From assembly GCA_018242295.1 (NCBI GenBank), contig JAFECE010000007.1, forward strand, positions 186,001-250,000: DNA of 64,000 bases. The letters are read 5' to 3'. The first letter of the stretch is position 1. Each line of letters starts with the position of its first letter. The translations under genes were made by a program, and so were the position numbers. Origin of the DNA: Pseudomonadota bacterium. GTDB lineage: Bacteria; Pseudomonadota; Alphaproteobacteria; Rhizobiales; Hyphomicrobiaceae. The notes beneath the pieces were generated by a model that was given only the letters and a program-made list of their open reading frames with translations, was not told where the DNA came from and did not search any database. Below are positions 61,391 to 64,000 of the stretch, in pieces.

Positions 61391-61413
61391 CCGCGCGGGA
61401 GCTTCCCGCGCGG
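61391..61413. promoter_or_regulatory. Very stable GC hairpin after infB
   Basis: CCGCGCGGGA (61391-61400) pairs perfectly with TCCCGCGCGG (61404-61413) around a three-base loop, 18 bases after the infB stop. No T tract follows, so it is more likely an RNA end-protecting or processing structure than a full terminator. Confidence 0.55.
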
Positions 61414-61437
61414 CGATGCTTCGTTTGCCACCATGCG

Positions 61438-61464
61438 CGCTTCGCTTTTTAAGGCGAAGCGTTT
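61438..61464 (+). terminator. Possible weak terminator or attenuator
   Basis: CGCTTCGC (61438-61445) and GCGAAGCG (61454-61461) form eight pairs with an eight-base loop, followed by TTTG. It lies between infB and the YcxB-like gene and may lower expression of the downstream genes. Confidence 0.45.
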
Positions 61465-61518
61465 GTTCAATTCGAATGAAAGAGGCCGCGCGCGGTCCCA
61501 TCCTGCGGCGGTCAGAAC

Positions 61519-62070
61519 ATGACAGATCTAACGTTCAAGCTGCCTCTGCGGCTAACCTTCCGTCTGACGCGCGATGATATCGCAGCATTCGAGCGTCTGC
61601 CGCGCGAACTCACGCGGTCCGGCACGCTTGCATTCTTTGCGACGATCTTCGCTTGCGGCATGACGCTTGTGGCTTTCGAAGAGCAATTGGGCGGCTTCGT
61701 ACCGGAGACGCTCGCGGGCTATAGCAATATCATTTTTGCGGTCGTCGCCGGAGCCATTGGCTTTGTGGCTTTCAGTCTCGCCCTGACGCTGCTCTCGTAC
61801 TGGCGCATTTCACAAGCCGAATATCCAAGCGAGGATACGGAAATCGAAGTATTCCAATACAATTTGAAGATCAGCGACGGCCGGCCGCCGCGAACGCTCC
61901 AATGGAATAGCATTGCCCGCGTCATTGAAGCGCCGGCGCATGTGTTTCTGTGCCTGACGCCGCGAAACGCGGTCATCGTGCCGCTACGCGCCTTTCATTC
62001 GGTTGCTGACATGCGCGCGTTCGCCGATTTATCAGAAGCGCTATCGCATGGAGCCGACGGCAATGCCTGA
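61519..62070 (+). CDS. YcxB-like membrane protein
   Basis: A protein of 183 residues. A cytoplasmic start (FKLPLRLTFRLTRDDIAAF) is followed by two membrane helices (about 34-52 and 68-96) and a C-terminal cytoplasmic domain of YcxB-like pattern (LQWNSIARVIEAPAHVFLCLTPRNAVIVPLRAF). YcxB-like proteins are small membrane proteins of unknown role. Here it is inserted between infB and rbfA, which are usually adjacent. The family call is tentative. Confidence 0.7.
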   Translation: MTDLTFKLPLRLTFRLTRDDIAAFERLPRELTRSGTLAFFATIFACGMTLVAFEEQLGGFVPETLAGYSNIIFAVVAGAIGFVAFSLALTLLSYWRISQAEYPSEDTEIEVFQYNLKISDGRPPRTLQWNSIARVIEAPAHVFLCLTPRNAVIVPLRAFHSVADMRAFADLSEALSHGADGNA

Positions 62071-62085
62071 GCGAGGAAGCTAACA

Positions 62086-62487
62086 ATGCGATCCAAAGGG
62101 AAATCCGCATCCTCAAAAGCGCCGTCGCAGCGCATGCTGCGCATCGGCGAGCTTGTCCGGCATAAACTGTCGGAGCTGCTGGCGCGTGGCGAGATCCACG
62201 ATGACGTGCTGGCGTCGCACGTCGTCACGATTCCGGAAGTTCGTCTCACGCCGGATCTGAAACTCGCGACCGTTTACGTCATGCCGCTCGGCGGCAGCGA
62301 CGTCAAACCGGTCATCGAAGCGTTGACGCGGAATAAAAAATATATTCGCGCCGAGGTGGCGCATACGCTCAATCTCCGTTACGCGCCGGATCTTCGCTTC
62401 CGCGAAGACGAGACATTCGAAGAAGCGACGCGGATCGATCGTCTTCTCGATAGCGACAGAGTTCGTCAGGATACCCAAAAGAAATAG
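62086..62487 (+). CDS. rbfA: 30S ribosome-binding factor A
   Basis: A protein of 133 residues with a KH-type fold. Opening [23 protein letters not shown], then [19 protein letters not shown] and [21 protein letters not shown] are the family core. RbfA helps mature the 30S subunit in the cold. Its stop is one base before truB, so the two are co-translated. Confidence 0.95.
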   Translation: MRSKGKSASSKAPSQRMLRIGELVRHKLSELLARGEIHDDVLASHVVTIPEVRLTPDLKLATVYVMPLGGSDVKPVIEALTRNKKYIRAEVAHTLNLRYAPDLRFREDETFEEATRIDRLLDSDRVRQDTQKK

Positions 62488-62488
62488 C

Positions 62489-63409
62489 ATGGCACGACGC
62501 AAAAAAGGCAACGCCGTTCACGGCTGGCTCGTCCTCGACAAGCCGATCAACATGACATCGACGCAAGCTGTCGCGGCGGTGCGCCGCGCGTTCAACGCGC
62601 AGAAGGCGGGGCACTCGGGAACTCTCGATCCGCTCGCGACCGGCATTCTTCCGATTGCACTTGGCGAGGGAACGAAAACGGTTTCCTTCGCGGTAGACGG
62701 CGAAAAAGCCTACCGCTTCACGGTTCGTTGGGGCGCCGAGACCGAGACGGACGACACCGAAGGCGGCATCACGAAAACCAGCGACAACCGTCCGGCGCGC
62801 GCCGACATCGAAGCACTGCTGCCTCGCTTCCACGGCGAGATCATGCAGACGCCGCCCGCATATTCGGCGATCAAGATTGCCGGCGAACGCGCCTACGATC
62901 TCGCGCGCAACGGCGAGACGGTCGTCATCGAGCCGCGCCCCGTCTTCATCGATAGCCTCACGCTCGTCGATATGCCCGACGAAGCGACGAGCGTCTTCGA
63001 AGCCCGCTGCGGCAAGGGCACGTATGTGCGCGCGCTCGCCCGCGACATGGGCCGCATCCTGGGTTGCTACGGCCACGTGATCGCGCTTCGGCGCACGCAG
63101 GTCGGCCCCTTCGACGAAAGCCGCGCGGTTCCGCTGGAGGCACTGCTTGTGGCAGCCGAGTCTGGCGATCCCGATCAGGTGGCGAAGTATCTTCTTCCCG
63201 TTGAGTCGGCGCTCGCCGATCTGCCGGAGCTGCTCGTTTCGCAAAGCGACGCCGCGACCCTTGCACGGGGTCAGACCGTGTTGATCCGCGGCCGCGATGC
63301 CCCGGTTTTGTCGGGGCCCGCCTATGCGACGTCCAAGGGCCGGCTTGTCGCGCTTGGCGAGCTCGCGAAGGGCGCGCTTCACCCGACGCGCGTCTTCAAT
63401 CTCGGCTAG
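62489..63409 (+). CDS. truB: tRNA pseudouridine-55 synthase
   Basis: A protein of 306 residues making pseudouridine 55 in the T loop of tRNAs. The catalytic Asp is D47 in AGHSGTLDPLATGILPIALG, with KAYRFTVRWG and TPPAYSAIKIAGERAYDLAR following. GTYVRALARDMGR lies near residue 173. The basic start MARRKKG is common. It completes the infB-rbfA-truB part of the block. Confidence 0.97.
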   Translation: MARRKKGNAVHGWLVLDKPINMTSTQAVAAVRRAFNAQKAGHSGTLDPLATGILPIALGEGTKTVSFAVDGEKAYRFTVRWGAETETDDTEGGITKTSDNRPARADIEALLPRFHGEIMQTPPAYSAIKIAGERAYDLARNGETVVIEPRPVFIDSLTLVDMPDEATSVFEARCGKGTYVRALARDMGRILGCYGHVIALRRTQVGPFDESRAVPLEALLVAAESGDPDQVAKYLLPVESALADLPELLVSQSDAATLARGQTVLIRGRDAPVLSGPAYATSKGRLVALGELAKGALHPTRVFNLG

Positions 63410-63506
63410 GAAGCGGCAATTCAACTTAACGCTATGAAAATTATGACGTATTTCTCATCGAATCTGAACTCGCCTTTGCCGGGCATTCGTGTATAAGTAG
63501 CCCATC

Positions 63507-63534
63507 CGCGCGGGCCCTTTTCCGCGCGGCTTTC
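63507..63534 (+). terminator. Hairpin between truB and rpsO
   Basis: Two copies of CCGCGCGG, itself a palindrome (63507-63514 and 63523-63530), pair across an eight-base loop and are followed by CTTT. It lies 98 bases after the truB stop. It could end the truB transcript or be part of an rpsO leader; a TATAAG at 63493-63498 lies just before it. Confidence 0.45.
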
Positions 63535-63607
63535 GTTTGCGACCCCGCTGGACGACATCCCGGCCGTGGCCGCTTCATTCAAACTCCAAATTCGAAAGGA
63601 GCATTCG

Positions 63608-63889
63608 ATGTCGCAGGTAGCACCGCACAGGCGTGTGGCGAAGACGGCCGTCATCAAGGACAGCGCGACCAAGGCCAACGATACCGGCTCGCCGGAAGTT
63701 CAGATCGCCGTGCTTACGCACCGCATTAACGAGCTGACCGAGCACTTCAAGACGCACAAGAAGGACAACCACTCGCGCCGCGGCCTTCTCAAGATGGTCA
63801 GCCAGCGCCGGCAGTTGCTCGACTATGTGAAGGCCAAGGACAACGCTCGCTATCAGAAGATTATCGAGAAGAACGGCATCCGCCGTTAA
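63608..63889 (+). CDS. rpsO: Ribosomal protein S15
   Basis: A protein of 93 residues from the ATG at 63608, with AAAGGAG ahead of it; the open frame upstream lacks S15 features. The core has [24 protein letters not shown], then [25 protein letters not shown] and the end [13 protein letters not shown]15 binds 16S rRNA early in 30S assembly and in other bacteria represses its own mRNA. pnp would be expected next, beyond the window. Confidence 0.97.
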   Translation: MSQVAPHRRVAKTAVIKDSATKANDTGSPEVQIAVLTHRINELTEHFKTHKKDNHSRRGLLKMVSQRRQLLDYVKAKDNARYQKIIEKNGIRR

Positions 63890-63963
63890 TCGCGCTCATT
63901 TCAGCGCCTCAGTCAGGACGGCCCAATGGCCTGTCACTCGAATCGATAAACAAGAAAAGCCGT

Positions 63964-63982
63964 CGGCGCTTGCCTAGCGCCG
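63964..63982 (+). promoter_or_regulatory. Hairpin downstream of rpsO
   Basis: CGGCGCT (63964-63970) and AGCGCCG (63976-63982) form a seven-pair stem with a five-base loop. There is no T tract. In many bacteria the rpsO-pnp spacer carries processing or terminator structures; this one fits that place but its role is a guess. Confidence 0.35.
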
Positions 63983-64000
63983 GCGTTGAAAAGCGCTCGT

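Overview
The window looks like a stretch of core chromosome from an alphaproteobacterium of the order Hyphomicrobiales (Rhizobiales). A Hyphomicrobium-like member is my best guess, from gene order and GC-rich codon use; I could not run a search. No transposase, prophage, CRISPR array or rRNA operon is visible. About 57 protein genes and two tRNAs cover nearly all of it.

Layout. 1-1302: a sparse, less GC-rich edge holding tRNA-Thr(CGT) and one doubtful ORF. 1303-2031: a small outer-membrane barrel protein. 2120-7337 (minus strand): a heme block hemC, hemD, a mitofilin/Mic60-type protein and hemY, divergent from tsaD-gpsA. 9975-11080: a translationally coupled EVE-domain protein and methyltransferase, then acs behind a recognisable promoter. 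13202-19481: an SdhAF4-type assembly factor, divergent from htpX-rsmB-heparinase-purH. 19478-23254 (minus): a transporter, two TPM-domain proteins and a LemA lipoprotein. 23578-25679: an accessory patch of small secreted proteins, including one built from eight 23-residue repeats, plus tRNA-Gly(GCC). 25828-28256: prdX, a CnoX-type thioredoxin-TPR protein, a Lon-N-domain protein and a Trm112-type protein. 28402-31357: a hybrid histidine kinase and olsB. 31377-33650 (minus): NADP-malic enzyme.

33827-63889 is an almost unbroken plus-strand housekeeping run: mutS, glnD, murJ, trpS, usp, nfu, a nitroreductase, tsaB, rimI, fur/mur, olsA-like, miaB, phoH, ybeY, corC, lnt, an XRE regulator, metK, trmB, rimP, nusA, ylxR, infB, a YcxB-like membrane protein, rbfA, truB and rpsO. 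From memory, the dme-mutS-glnD to metK order matches rhizobial genomes such as Sinorhizobium meliloti, where olsB and olsA lie in the same neighbourhood.

Themes that link the genes: tRNA modification and t6A synthesis (tsaD, tsaB, miaB, trmB, truB), translation initiation and ribosome maturation (rimP to rpsO, rsmB, rimI, ybeY), envelope building (murJ, lnt, olsA/olsB, corC, htpX, LemA), heme synthesis, C2/C4 metabolism (acs, maeB) and nitrogen sensing (glnD). The least explained objects are the 23-residue-repeat secreted protein at 23578-24321, the LemA/TPM/TPM cassette with a structured intergenic repeat, the strong hairpin in the metK leader, and the membrane protein inserted between infB and rbfA.
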